From positions 1 through 57,423 of the forward strand of contig NZ_JAAVTO010000012.1 of NCBI RefSeq assembly GCF_013185065.1: a DNA stretch of 57,423 nt. Reading direction: 5' to 3'. A program made the position numbers and the translations under genes. The notes below the pieces were generated by a model that saw nothing but the letters and a program-made list of their open reading frames with translations, searched no databases and was not told the DNA's origin. Positions 42,782-51,885 of the stretch are shown piece by piece. This DNA comes from Adlercreutzia sp. ZJ473 (lineage in GTDB: Bacteria; Actinomycetota; Coriobacteriia; Coriobacteriales; Eggerthellaceae). How positions within the stretch are numbered: position 1 is the first letter of the stretch; the number at the start of each line of letters is the position of its first letter.

Positions 42782-44203
42782 CTAGTAGAGCCCGAAGAAG
42801 TAGTCGAGCTCGTCTTCCCATTCGTCTTGGTCCATGACCCACTTCCCGTTCTTGTACTCCACGTCGACGGAGAAGTAGCCGTCCTGCTCCATGTCGGCCT
42901 CGTTCACGGCCTGCATGAACAGCTCGCCGATGCGGGCGTAGCCCTGCTCCTGCGTCATGCTCGACGCCTCGCCGGACGCCTTGAAGTCGCTGAGCAGCGC
43001 GTTGAAGCGGTTGAGCACGTCGAACACGTCGCGGCACGTGACGTCGAAGGCCACGAAGCCCTCGGAGCTGCGGTCGACCACGTACATGCTCACCTCGTAG
43101 TCGAAGCCCTGCGTCATAGCGCGCGCGTACTCCATGGGGTCGATGCCGCACTGCGCCATGGTGAGGCCCGTGCCCTCGACGAAGTCCTCCTGGACTATCG
43201 CCGCGATGGAGGCCAGCATCGCCTCGTCGCCGGTCTTGATCTTCTCGAGCTCGGCGCTCACCAGGTCGATGGCGGCCTTCTCGTCCTCGGTGTAGTCAGA
43301 CCCCGCGACGTCGTCCGAGGACGCCTCGCTCGAGGACACGAGCCCCGAGCCGGAGCCGATCTCGTCCGCAGCCATCTGGGACACGGCCATGCCGAAGAAC
43401 GCGAAGTAGCTGACAACCGCGATCACCGAGAACACGATGCCCAGCACGCCGCAGATGCGGCCCGCCTTCGCCGTGCCCGCCGTGCCGCCGGACTTGAGGT
43501 AGCTGCCGGCGAGCACGATGGCGACGATGCCGAGGATGATGCTCGGCACCACCGAGCTGGCCAGCAGGATGGCCAGGATGCCGCACACGAGCGCTCCCGT
43601 GGCCTTGCCCGCGGACGCGGGAGCCGCGGCGCCCGGATAGGGCTGGCCGTAGGGCTGCGGGCCCGCCGGCGGCTGCCCGTAGGGAGGCACCGCGCCCGCC
43701 GGCTGCTGGTAAGGCTGGTAGGGCTGGCCGGCCGCCGGCTGGGGCGCGCCGTAGGGGTTCGCGCCCGCAGCACCCGGGGCACCCGAGGCGCCTGGGGCGC
43801 CTGGGATGCCTGCGGCACCTGGGGCACCCGAGGCAGGGGCTCCGTAGGGGTTCGCGGCGCCCTGCGCAGCCGCGGGGCCAGCCGCGCCGCCGTACGTCTG
43901 CTGGTAGGGGTTGCCCGCAGGCTGCGCCTGCGCCTGCGCGGCTCCCGCAGCCGCAGGACCCGCAGCCGCGTACGCGCCTGCCGCCGGCTCGGCCGCGGCG
44001 GGCTGCACCGAGGCGTAGGGGTTCGCCGGCTGCGCCACCTGCGGTGCGTCATCAGCCGAGACCACCGGCTCCTCCACGCCGCCGTACGGGTTCACCACCT
44101 GGATGGGCGACGCGTCGTTGTCGCGGGAGTCCGTGCCGAACAGCGAGTCGTCGCCGCTCTGTCCCTGGTCGTTGTCGTTGAAGATGTCGTCTTGGCCGGC
44201 CAT
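42782..44203 (-). CDS. Proline-rich DUF4190-like membrane protein
   Basis: 473 residues. Residues 1-205 are low-complexity with repeated NPYG/QPYG units and a short GxY tract (ASGAPGAAGIPGAPGASGAP). Two membrane segments follow (ALVCGILAILLASSVVPSII, VLGIVFSVIAVVSYFAFFGM) in a DUF4190-like hairpin, then an extracytoplasmic domain of ~190 residues rich in acidic residues (SDYTEDEKAAIDLVSAELEK...). Start ATG 44203 follows AGGAGAAGGGGG. No enzyme motif is visible. Probably a cell-envelope protein of unknown function. Confidence 0.8.
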   Translation of the reverse strand: MAGQDDIFNDNDQGQSGDDSLFGTDSRDNDASPIQVVNPYGGVEEPVVSADDAPQVAQPANPYASVQPAAAEPAAGAYAAAGPAAAGAAQAQAQPAGNPYQQTYGGAAGPAAAQGAANPYGAPASGAPGAAGIPGAPGASGAPGAAGANPYGAPQPAAGQPYQPYQQPAGAVPPYGQPPAGPQPYGQPYPGAAAPASAGKATGALVCGILAILLASSVVPSIILGIVAIVLAGSYLKSGGTAGTAKAGRICGVLGIVFSVIAVVSYFAFFGMAVSQMAADEIGSGSGLVSSSEASSDDVAGSDYTEDEKAAIDLVSAELEKIKTGDEAMLASIAAIVQEDFVEGTGLTMAQCGIDPMEYARAMTQGFDYEVSMYVVDRSSEGFVAFDVTCRDVFDVLNRFNALLSDFKASGEASSMTQEQGYARIGELFMQAVNEADMEQDGYFSVDVEYKNGKWVMDQDEWEDELDYFFGLY

Positions 44204-44226
44204 GCGCGACCCCCTTCTCCTGTGTG

Positions 44227-44262
44227 AAAAAAATGAGCCCGGGCGTTCAGGCCCGGGCTCAT
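44227..44262 (-). terminator. Rho-independent terminator of cydAB
   Basis: A 12-bp perfect stem (44233-44244 with 44251-44262), 6-base loop, followed on the minus strand by seven T residues: a textbook terminator 71 bases past the cydB stop. It ends only 24 bases before the next gene's start codon. Confidence 0.92.
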
Positions 44263-44333
44263 TGTACCTAACTTCGGAGAGCTTGCGGCTCGCAACGCCG
44301 CCGCGCTCTCCTGCGTTTCGCGCTCACATGCCC

Positions 44334-45359
44334 CTAGTGCGCCATGTCCTTCTCGGTCAGGCGGCCGCGGAACGTGCGGTAGATCACCACGTGGTAGACC
44401 AGAACGAGCGGCAGGCCGATGCACAGGATGATCGTCATGTACGTCAGCGACAGCTCGGAGGCGCCCGCGCTCATGAGCGTGATGGCGTCGCCGACGCTGC
44501 CAGCGCTGGCCACCACGAGGTTCGGGAACATCGAGCACGCGAGCAGGCCCACGAGGCACAGCGCCGCGGCTGACTGCGCCAGGAAGGCGAGCAGGTCGCT
44601 CCTCTTCCCCGCCACGAAGGCCGCCACGAGCGCCGCCACCACGAGCGCCGCGAACAGCACGCGCAGGATGCCCAGCTCGGGAGCCATCTCGGGGGCCACG
44701 CCGCCCGCCAGCGCGAACGCGCTCACCACGACGAACACCGCGAGCGCCGCAACCTGCAGCGGCATGCGCAGCTTGGCCGCGCGCGAGCGCAGCTCAGAGC
44801 CCTCGGGGGTCTTCAGCGCCAGCCAGCTCGCGCCCGCAGCCATGAACATGACCAGCCCGAGCACGCCCGTGAGCAGGGTGAACGGCGTCACCAGGCCCAG
44901 CAGCGGAATGCCCGCGTAGTCGCCGTTGGCGTCCATCGGGATGCCCGCGAAGATGTTGCCCACGGCCACGCCCAGAAGCAGCGCCGGGAGGAGCGACCCC
45001 AGGAAGAAGCACACGTCCCACAGCTTGCGCCACGCGCGATCGCCCGCCCAGAACTCGAACGACACCGCGCGCACGATCAGGCCGAACAGCACCAGCATGA
45101 CCGCCAGGTAGAAGCCCGAGAACGTGGTGGCGTACGCCGCCGGGAACGCCGCGAACAAGGCGCCGCCCGCCGTGAGCAGCCACACCTCGTTGCCGTCCCA
45201 CACCGGCCCGATGGAGCGCCGCGCGACGGCGCGCTCCTCGTCGTTCTTGGCGACGAAGGGGTACAGCACGCCCACGCCCAGGTCAAAGCCGTCGAGGATG
45301 AAGTATCCCGCAATGAGGACGAAGATCAGGAAGAACCACAGCACGCTGAGAACGGTCAT
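44334..45359 (-). CDS. cydB: Cytochrome bd oxidase subunit II
   Basis: 341 residues, normal length, with about eight or nine membrane segments. Signature regions: GYFILDGFDLGVG, RRSIGPVWDGNEVWLLTAGGALFAAFP and FWAGDRAWRKLWD. With CydA it forms the quinol:oxygen oxidoreductase, in an anaerobe chiefly for oxygen scavenging. Its start overlaps the cydA stop by one base (TAATG). No cydX-like small ORF or cydCD genes are seen. Confidence 0.96.
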   Translation of the reverse strand: MTVLSVLWFFLIFVLIAGYFILDGFDLGVGVLYPFVAKNDEERAVARRSIGPVWDGNEVWLLTAGGALFAAFPAAYATTFSGFYLAVMLVLFGLIVRAVSFEFWAGDRAWRKLWDVCFFLGSLLPALLLGVAVGNIFAGIPMDANGDYAGIPLLGLVTPFTLLTGVLGLVMFMAAGASWLALKTPEGSELRSRAAKLRMPLQVAALAVFVVVSAFALAGGVAPEMAPELGILRVLFAALVVAALVAAFVAGKRSDLLAFLAQSAAALCLVGLLACSMFPNLVVASAGSVGDAITLMSAGASELSLTYMTIILCIGLPLVLVYHVVIYRTFRGRLTEKDMAH

Positions 45360-46861
45360 TATCGATCGCCCCCTTCCTCGGAAGCCTTCGCAGAGACTGC
45401 TTCGCCGCCCGCGGCAGGAGCTTTCGCGGCAGCTGCGCTCACGAACGAGCCCGCGGCGCTTGCGGCGACGGCCTCGACGTCGGAGTCGTCCTCGACGGGG
45501 CCGGCCGCGATGAACTTGGAGATCACGCGCGCCCAGCCGACGAACAGCAGCAAGTACACGACCAGGAACAGCACGACCGTGATGAGCAGCTCGACCGGCG
45601 TGACCGAGGCCGACGTGCCGTCCGCGGTGAGCAGGGACACGCCGTCAGGGCCGGTGGTCGAGGGGTACACCACGTAGGGCTGGCGACCGAGCTCGGCGGT
45701 CATCCAGCCGCACTGGATGGCGAGGAACGGGAACACCGGGCAGATCAGCAGGAGGTACTGCAGCCAGCGCATGCTCTTCACCCGCGCGCCCTTGCGCGAG
45801 AACACGAGCGCGAGCACCACGCACAGCGCGATGGCGCCGAACATGGCCACCATGAGGTGGTAGGTCTGGAACACGAAGTTCACCGGCATGGTCTCAGGGT
45901 CGATGTCGGCGTACTTCTCGGTCTGCGCCAGGTCGTTCAGGCCGGGGAACTCGGTGTCCCACGTGCCGGTGGCCAAGAAGCTCGTGCCGCCGGGGATGGA
46001 GAAGGGCGCGAGCACCTCCTCACCGCTCTCGTCAACCCAGCCGAACGCGTACAGCGGCGGGGCCTCGGACTCGTACATGCCCTCCATCATGGCGAGCTTG
46101 GTGGGCTGCTCCTCCGCGACGATGACGGCCGAGGCGTGCGCGGTGCCCAGCATGACGCAGGTCGCCACGATGCCCACGACGGCGCCCACGCGCATCATCT
46201 TCATGGCGGCGCCCTCGTGGCGCTTCTTGATGAGGTACCACGCGGCCACGGCCATCGAGACGAACGCTCCCATGATGAGCAGGCTCACCACGGTGTGCCC
46301 GTAGCGCGACAGCGTCGAGGGGTTGAACGCGGCGGCGAAGAAGTCCGTGATCACAGCCTGGGTGCCGTCGGCGGAGAGCTCGGCGCCCGCGGGCGTCTGC
46401 ATCCACGAGTTGGCGATCAGGATCCAGAGCGCGCTCAGGCACGAGCCGAACCACACGAGCCACGACGACGCGAGGTAGAACTTCGGGCTCACCTTCTTGC
46501 GCCCGAACAGGAGCACGCCCAAGAACACCGACTCCAGGAAGAACGCGAACAGGGCCTCGGCAGCCAGCGGAGCGCCGAAGATGTCACCCACGAAGCGCGC
46601 GTAGTCGGCCCAGTTGGTGCCGAACGAGAACTCCATGGTGATGCCCGTGGCCACGCCGATGGCGAACGTCGCCGTGAAGATCTTCACCCACATGCGCGCG
46701 AGCGCATCGTCCTCCGCGGACTTCGTGCGGTACGCCTTCGTGGCGAAGATGGCCATGATGAGGCCGATGCCAATGGTGATTGGCACGAAGATGAAGTGAT
46801 AGCTTGCCGTCAGGGCGAACTGCAACCGCGCCAGCAAGACCGGATCAGCCAAGAAATCCAT
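45359..46861 (-). CDS. cydA: Cytochrome bd oxidase subunit I
   Basis: 500 residues, typical of the short Q-loop class. N-terminal [22 protein letters not shown] contains the conserved histidine; [36 protein letters not shown]-type segments and [16 protein letters not shown] follow. The C-terminal ~45 residues are an Ala/Glu-rich tail not typical of the family. ATG 46861 follows AAGGAGGGGG. A -10-like TACAAT lies at 46911-46906 on the minus strand. Confidence 0.96.
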   Translation of the reverse strand: [500 protein letters not shown]

Positions 46862-47149
46862 GAACCCCCTCCTTACCTTTCCTCAATTGCTACTAACTGA
46901 GTAACATTGTAACCTCTCGGCGCATCGTTAAGAAGCACGATCAACGTTTTTCTGAGCGAATGTTGCCGAGATGTTGAGGGGCCGCGCCCGGCGAGCCGGA
47001 GAGCCGCACGAGGGGCGGACGGAAGGCGGGCAGCGCAGGGGGCGCGAGGACGCGGGGGCGGGGCTGCCGCCGGTTCGCGCGCGGGGCAAGCGGAGACACG
47101 GAGCTCAGGCGAAGGGAGGACGCGAACACGGCGTGGTACACTGTCGGGT

Positions 47150-47737
47150 ATGGGCCTTTACGATGACATCCTCGCCTTCGAGCCGTTCAACGAGCAGGAG
47201 GCGGCCGACAAGCCGGTGATCCTGCGCGCGCTGCGCGAGGACCCGGCGTGCTTCGAGCGCGCGGCGCAGGCGCACATGGCGTGCTCCATCTGGGTGGTCG
47301 ACCCCACGTTCACGCAGACGCTGCTCGTGTACCACAACATCTACGACTCGTGGAGCTGGATCGGCGGACATGCCGACGGCGAGCGCGACCTGGCGCGCGT
47401 GGCGCTGCGCGAGCTGGAGGAGGAGACGGGCGTGGCGGGCGCGCGGCTTCTGCCGTGCGGGCCGGGCGGCATCTACTCGCTCGAGGTGCTCACGGTGGAC
47501 GGGCACGTCAAGCGCGGCGCCTACGTGAGCTCGCACCTGCACTTGAACGTGACGTACCTGGCCGTGGCCGACCCCGCCGAGCCGCTGCGCGTCAAGCCCG
47601 ACGAGAACAGCGGCGTGCGCTGGGTGCCGCTGGGAGACGCCATCGCGCTCTCGACCGAGCCGTGGATCCGCGACCGCATCTACCGCAAGCTCATCGACAA
47701 GCTGCCCGCCGCGCGCACCGCCAGCGGCCTGCTCTAG
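47150..47737 (+). CDS. NUDIX hydrolase
   Basis: 195 residues. A complete NUDIX box is present at about 66-88: GGHADGERDLARVALRE followed by LEEETGV, matching Gx5Ex7REUxEExGU. It is of the class that opens with a variable ~45-residue segment. Substrate unknown (nucleotide-diphosphate derivatives in general). There is no clear ribosome-binding site; a -10-like TACACT ends seven bases before the ATG, so it may be translated from a leaderless mRNA. Confidence 0.9.
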   Translation: MGLYDDILAFEPFNEQEAADKPVILRALREDPACFERAAQAHMACSIWVVDPTFTQTLLVYHNIYDSWSWIGGHADGERDLARVALRELEEETGVAGARLLPCGPGGIYSLEVLTVDGHVKRGAYVSSHLHLNVTYLAVADPAEPLRVKPDENSGVRWVPLGDAIALSTEPWIRDRIYRKLIDKLPAARTASGLL

Positions 47738-47843
47738 CGCGCCGCCAGCAGCCTGCCCGAGCGCATCCCGCCCCGCTCAGGCAGCGCGGCCCGCTCGGGC
47801 GCGCGCCAGCAGCCCACTCGGACGCACTTCCTTCGTCTTAGCC

Positions 47844-48935
47844 CTAGTAGTAGCGGTAGTACGCGGCGCAGCTTCCCTCGCTCGAGACCATGCAGGGTCC
47901 CACGGGGTTCTCAGGCGAGCACACCGTGCGGAACAGCGGGCAGTCGCTCGGGGGCATGATGCCGCGCAGCACGTCGCCGCAGCGGCAGCCCTTGTGCTCG
48001 ACGGTGGGCTCCACCTCGGGCGCGAAGCGGCGCATGGCGTCGAAGTCGGCGAACTCCTCGCGGATGCGGTAGCCCGACCCGGGGATCTCCCCCAGCCCGC
48101 GCCACGTGGAGGCGCAGGTCTCGAACACCTCGTCGATGGCGGCGAGCGCCACGGGGTTGCCCTCGGGCATGACGCCGCGCGCGTACGCGATCTCGATCTC
48201 GGCGCGGCCCTCGTGCAGCTGGCGCATGATCATGGCGATGCCCTGCAGCACGTCAACCGGCTCGAAGCCCGTGATGACGCCGGGGACGCCGTACTTCTCC
48301 GCGAGGAAGCGGTAGGGCTCGGCGCCGATGATGGTGCTCACGTGCCCCGGCAGGATGAGCGCGTCCACCTTGAGCGCCGGGTCGTTGATGATGACCTCGA
48401 GCGCGCCGGGCATGTTCTTGTGCGCGGCGTACACGCTGAAGTTCGCCAGGCCCGCCGCCTTCGCGCGCTTGATGGCCATGGCCACGAGCGGCGTGGTGGT
48501 CTCGAAGCCGACGCCCACGAACACGATCTGGCGGTCGGGGTTGTCTTGCGCGAGGCGCAGCGCGTCGAGCGGCGAGTACACGATCTCCACCGAGCGCCCG
48601 GCGGCCTGCTCCTGAAGCAGGCTCGAGGTGGAGCCCGGCACGCGCGTCATGTCGCCGAACGTGGCGATGGTCACCTCCGGCACGCGCGCGAGCGCGATCA
48701 CCTTGTCGATGTCGTGGTTCGACGTCACGCACACCGGGCAGCCCGGGCCGCTGGCCAGGCGCGTGCCCTCGGGCATGAGGCCGCGGATGCCGTTGCGCGC
48801 GATGGCCACCGTGTGCGTGCCGCACACCTCCATGAGCGTGGCGCCCGCCGGCGCCAGCGCGCGGATGGAGCCGATCAGGCCCCGCGCCAGCTCGGGGTCC
48901 TTGAACGCCTTGAGCTCTGCTCGCAGGTCACCCAT
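47844..48935 (-). CDS. hypD: Hydrogenase maturation protein HypD
   Basis: 363 residues. EVCGTHTVAIARNGIRGLMP, SGPGCPVCVTSNHDID, FVGVGFETTTP, LPGHVSTIIG, and a C-terminal cysteine set (GCRCGDVLRG, DCPLF, CSPENPVGPCMVSSEGSC) that binds the [4Fe-4S] cluster. With HypC it assembles the Fe(CN)2CO centre of [NiFe] hydrogenase. It follows hypC with a three-base gap. hypA, hypB, hypE and hydrogenase structural genes are not in the window. Confidence 0.96.
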   Translation of the reverse strand: MGDLRAELKAFKDPELARGLIGSIRALAPAGATLMEVCGTHTVAIARNGIRGLMPEGTRLASGPGCPVCVTSNHDIDKVIALARVPEVTIATFGDMTRVPGSTSSLLQEQAAGRSVEIVYSPLDALRLAQDNPDRQIVFVGVGFETTTPLVAMAIKRAKAAGLANFSVYAAHKNMPGALEVIINDPALKVDALILPGHVSTIIGAEPYRFLAEKYGVPGVITGFEPVDVLQGIAMIMRQLHEGRAEIEIAYARGVMPEGNPVALAAIDEVFETCASTWRGLGEIPGSGYRIREEFADFDAMRRFAPEVEPTVEHKGCRCGDVLRGIMPPSDCPLFRTVCSPENPVGPCMVSSEGSCAAYYRYY

Positions 48936-48938
48936 TTC

Positions 48939-49208
48939 TCACGCCCCCGCGACGGCGATCTGCTCTTCGGAAACCCCCAGGTCCTCGCCTACGAGATCGG
49001 GGAACTGCCTGATGAGGTCAATGGTTTCCAGCGCGAACTGCTCGTCGACCACCTCGATGGCGAAGCCCGCGTGCACGAGCACGTAGTCGCCCGCGCCCGC
49101 CTGCGGCGTGAGGTCAACCGAGATGGAGCGCGTCACGCCCAGGATGTCGACCGTCGCCAGCCTGCCGTCCTCGATCTGGGTAATCTTCGCCGGAATCGCC
49201 AAGCACAT
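48939..49208 (-). CDS. hypC: Hydrogenase maturation chaperone HypC
   Basis: 89 residues. N-terminal MCLAIPAKI contains the essential Cys2; GDYVLVHAGFAIEVVDEQFA is the conserved HypC core. It carries the Fe(CN)2CO group together with HypD. It is placed between hypF (42-base gap) and hypD. Confidence 0.96.
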   Translation of the reverse strand: MCLAIPAKITQIEDGRLATVDILGVTRSISVDLTPQAGAGDYVLVHAGFAIEVVDEQFALETIDLIRQFPDLVGEDLGVSEEQIAVAGA

Positions 49209-49250
49209 GTCTGCCTTCTTTCACCCTCCGGTGTCGCGCGCGGAGGAACG

Positions 49251-51878
49251 TCACATCGCCTTCGTTTTCGCCCATGCTACCACAGCCTGGCCGAGCGAGA
49301 CGCTTCCGTCGTTGGGCGGCAGGTCGCGGCTGATGGCGACCGTGAAGCCCGCGTCCTCGAGCGCGGACAGCGCGTGCTCGACCACGTAGCGGTTCATGAA
49401 CACGCCGCCCGCGAGCACCACGGTCTCGATGCCGTACAGCGCGCGCACGAGCTCGGCCGCCTGCGCGACGGCGCCCACCACGGCGTCGTGGAAGCGCCGC
49501 GCGATGACCGGCACGGGCACGCCTGATGCCACGTCGTCGAGCAGCGCGCGGAAGGTGGGCTCGGCGTCGAGCAGGACCACCGAGGTGTCCTGCGCCGTGC
49601 TCGCCTCGGTGGCCGTGTTCTTCACGACCGCCACCGCATAGCGCTCGGCGGCGTCCGCTTCCGCATCGCCGGAGGCATCCCCTTCCGCGAGGTCGCCGAT
49701 GGCCGCTTCCAGCAGGCACGCGCCCTCGCCCTCGTAGGCAGGCTCCGCGCAGACGCCGAGCAGCGCGCTGGCCGCGTCGAACAGGCGCCCGACCGAGGAG
49801 GTCAGCGGCGTGTTGATGCCCTGCTCGATCATGGCGTCGCAGATGCCCGCCTGCGCGCCGAGCGCCTCGAGCGCCGGCGCGGCGCCGGGGTGGTCCAGCA
49901 GGTCGAAGGCCCACAGCACGCCGTAGGCCATGCGCAGCGGGTGCTTGATGGCCGCCGCGCCGCCCGGCATGGGCACGTAGGCGAAGTTGGCGAAGCGCTC
50001 GAACGCCTGCAGGTTCGCGAGCATCACCTCGCCGCCCCAGATGGCGCCGTCGACGCCGTAGCCCGTGCCGTCGAACGCGATGCCGCACACTGCGTCGCGC
50101 AAGCCGTGCTCGGCCATGACCGCAGTCACGTGCGCGTGGTGGTGCTGCACCTCCGTCACGGGAAGCGCCTGGCCATGCGCCCACTTCGACGTGAGGTACT
50201 CGGGGTGCAGGTCGCAGGCGACCACGGCGGGCGCAAGCTCGAACAGCTCCTCGTAGCGCTGGCGCGCCGCCAGCCACGCGTCATAGGTCTCGGCGTTCTC
50301 CATGTCGCCGACGTGCTGCGAGACGAACGCCTCGGCATCCTGCGCGCCCTTCTCGCCTGCGCGCAGGAGCGTGAAGGTGTTCTTCTGCTCCGGCCCCGTG
50401 GCGAAGATGACGGGCGAGCCTCCGTCAGCGCGGCAAGGCCGGGCGCCACGGGAAGCCGCGGCGTCGGCTTGCTCCGCCTGTCCCGCGAGGGCGAGCGGAA
50501 CCGGAAGCGGCGCGTAGCCGCGGGCGCGGCGGATGAACTGCACGGCGTGCCCCGCGCTGCCCGCGCGGATCACGCGCACCACCGAGTCGTCGAAGCGCGT
50601 GAGGATGTCGCGGTTGTTCCCCAGAAACGCGTCGGCCACGTCCGCCAGCTTCGCGTAGGCTTCCTCGTCGCTCACCACGATGGGCTCGTCGTGCAGGTTC
50701 CCCGAGGTCATCACCAGCATGGGAGGGAGGGCGCCGCCTTCCCCCGCCCCGGCGGCCCTGGCGGCTCCGGCAACCCCGGCGGCCCCAGCAGCCCCGGCGG
50801 CACCTGCGCCCGCCTCCGCCGCAGCGGCGAAGTCGTGCATGAGGAGGTGCTGCGCGGGCGTGTAGGGCAGCATCACGCCGAGCTCGCCCAGGCCGTCGGC
50901 GAGGCGCGGCGCGAGGCGCGCGCCCGCGCGCTTGCGCAGGAGCACGATGGGCCGCTGCGCGCCGGTGAGCACCGCCTCCTCCACCTCGTTGACCTCGCAC
51001 ACCGCGCGCACGTCGCCCACGTTGGCCATCATGACCGCGAACGCCTTGCCCTCGCGTCGCTTGCGCGCGCGCAGGCGCGCCACCGCCTCGGGGTTGTTCG
51101 CGTCGCATGCCAGGTGGAAGCCGCCGAGGCCCTTCACCGCCAGGATCTTTCCCGCGCGCAGGAGCTCGACCGCCCGCGCGAAGACGGCGTCGCTCTCCGC
51201 GCGCGTCCGCCCCTCCGAGATCAGAAGGTCGCCTTCTCGCCGACGAGCAGGCGGAGGGCAGGCGCCTGTCGGAGCCGCAGCGTCAGCCTCGTCCGCTTGC
51301 CGCCAGGCAAACGAGACAACGGGGCCGCAGTCGAAGCAGGCGTCGGGCTGGGCGTGGAAGCGGCGGTCGAGCGGGTCGGCGTACTCGGCGGCGCAGCGGC
51401 CGCACATCGCGAAGTCGCGCATCGACGTCTTCGCGCGGTCGTACGGGAGCCCCTCGATGATGGTGAAGCGCGGGCCGCAGTTCGTGCAGTTGATGAACGG
51501 GTAGCGGAAGCGCCGGTCGTTGGGGTTGAAGAGCTCGCGCAGGCAGTCGTCGCAGGTGGCGAGCTCGGGCGACACGAGCGTGGTCTGCTCTGCCGCGGCG
51601 GCGTCCGAGAAGCGGATCTCGAAGCGGTCGAAGTCCTCGAGCGGCACTTCCCTAAGCTCGATCTGCGTGACCTGCGCGGCGGCCGGCGCGTTGTCCGAAA
51701 GCTCCAGCACGAACTCGTCGAGCAGCTTGCCCTCGCCTTCGGCGTGGATGTGGACGCCGTCGGTCGCATTCAGAACCCAGCCGTTGATCAGGTACTTCTT
51801 CGCCATGCGATACACGAAGGGGCGGAACCCCACCCCTTGGACGATGCCCTGGACGTGTATGTCGAGCGCCTCTACCAC
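49251..51878 (-). CDS. hypF: Carbamoyltransferase HypF, enlarged
   Basis: 875 residues, about 100 more than most HypF. Acylphosphatase domain (HVQGIVQGVGFRPFVYRMAK), two zinc fingers (CDDC...CTNC and CGRC...CFDC), a YrdC-like domain (KGLGGFHLACDANNPEAVAR, TSGNLHDEPI) and a C-terminal Kae1-like domain with HHHAHV and AFDGTGYGVDGAIWGGE. The excess is in low-complexity inserts: one after the second zinc finger, an Ala/Gly tract inside the YrdC-like domain and one before the third domain. It makes the cyanide ligands of [NiFe] hydrogenase from carbamoyl phosphate. It starts seven bases after pgi ends. Confidence 0.95.
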   Translation of the reverse strand: MVEALDIHVQGIVQGVGFRPFVYRMAKKYLINGWVLNATDGVHIHAEGEGKLLDEFVLELSDNAPAAAQVTQIELREVPLEDFDRFEIRFSDAAAAEQTTLVSPELATCDDCLRELFNPNDRRFRYPFINCTNCGPRFTIIEGLPYDRAKTSMRDFAMCGRCAAEYADPLDRRFHAQPDACFDCGPVVSFAWRQADEADAAAPTGACPPPARRREGDLLISEGRTRAESDAVFARAVELLRAGKILAVKGLGGFHLACDANNPEAVARLRARKRREGKAFAVMMANVGDVRAVCEVNEVEEAVLTGAQRPIVLLRKRAGARLAPRLADGLGELGVMLPYTPAQHLLMHDFAAAAEAGAGAAGAAGAAGVAGAARAAGAGEGGALPPMLVMTSGNLHDEPIVVSDEEAYAKLADVADAFLGNNRDILTRFDDSVVRVIRAGSAGHAVQFIRRARGYAPLPVPLALAGQAEQADAAASRGARPCRADGGSPVIFATGPEQKNTFTLLRAGEKGAQDAEAFVSQHVGDMENAETYDAWLAARQRYEELFELAPAVVACDLHPEYLTSKWAHGQALPVTEVQHHHAHVTAVMAEHGLRDAVCGIAFDGTGYGVDGAIWGGEVMLANLQAFERFANFAYVPMPGGAAAIKHPLRMAYGVLWAFDLLDHPGAAPALEALGAQAGICDAMIEQGINTPLTSSVGRLFDAASALLGVCAEPAYEGEGACLLEAAIGDLAEGDASGDAEADAAERYAVAVVKNTATEASTAQDTSVVLLDAEPTFRALLDDVASGVPVPVIARRFHDAVVGAVAQAAELVRALYGIETVVLAGGVFMNRYVVEHALSALEDAGFTVAISRDLPPNDGSVSLGQAVVAWAKTKAM

Positions 51879-51885
51879 AGCCGCG

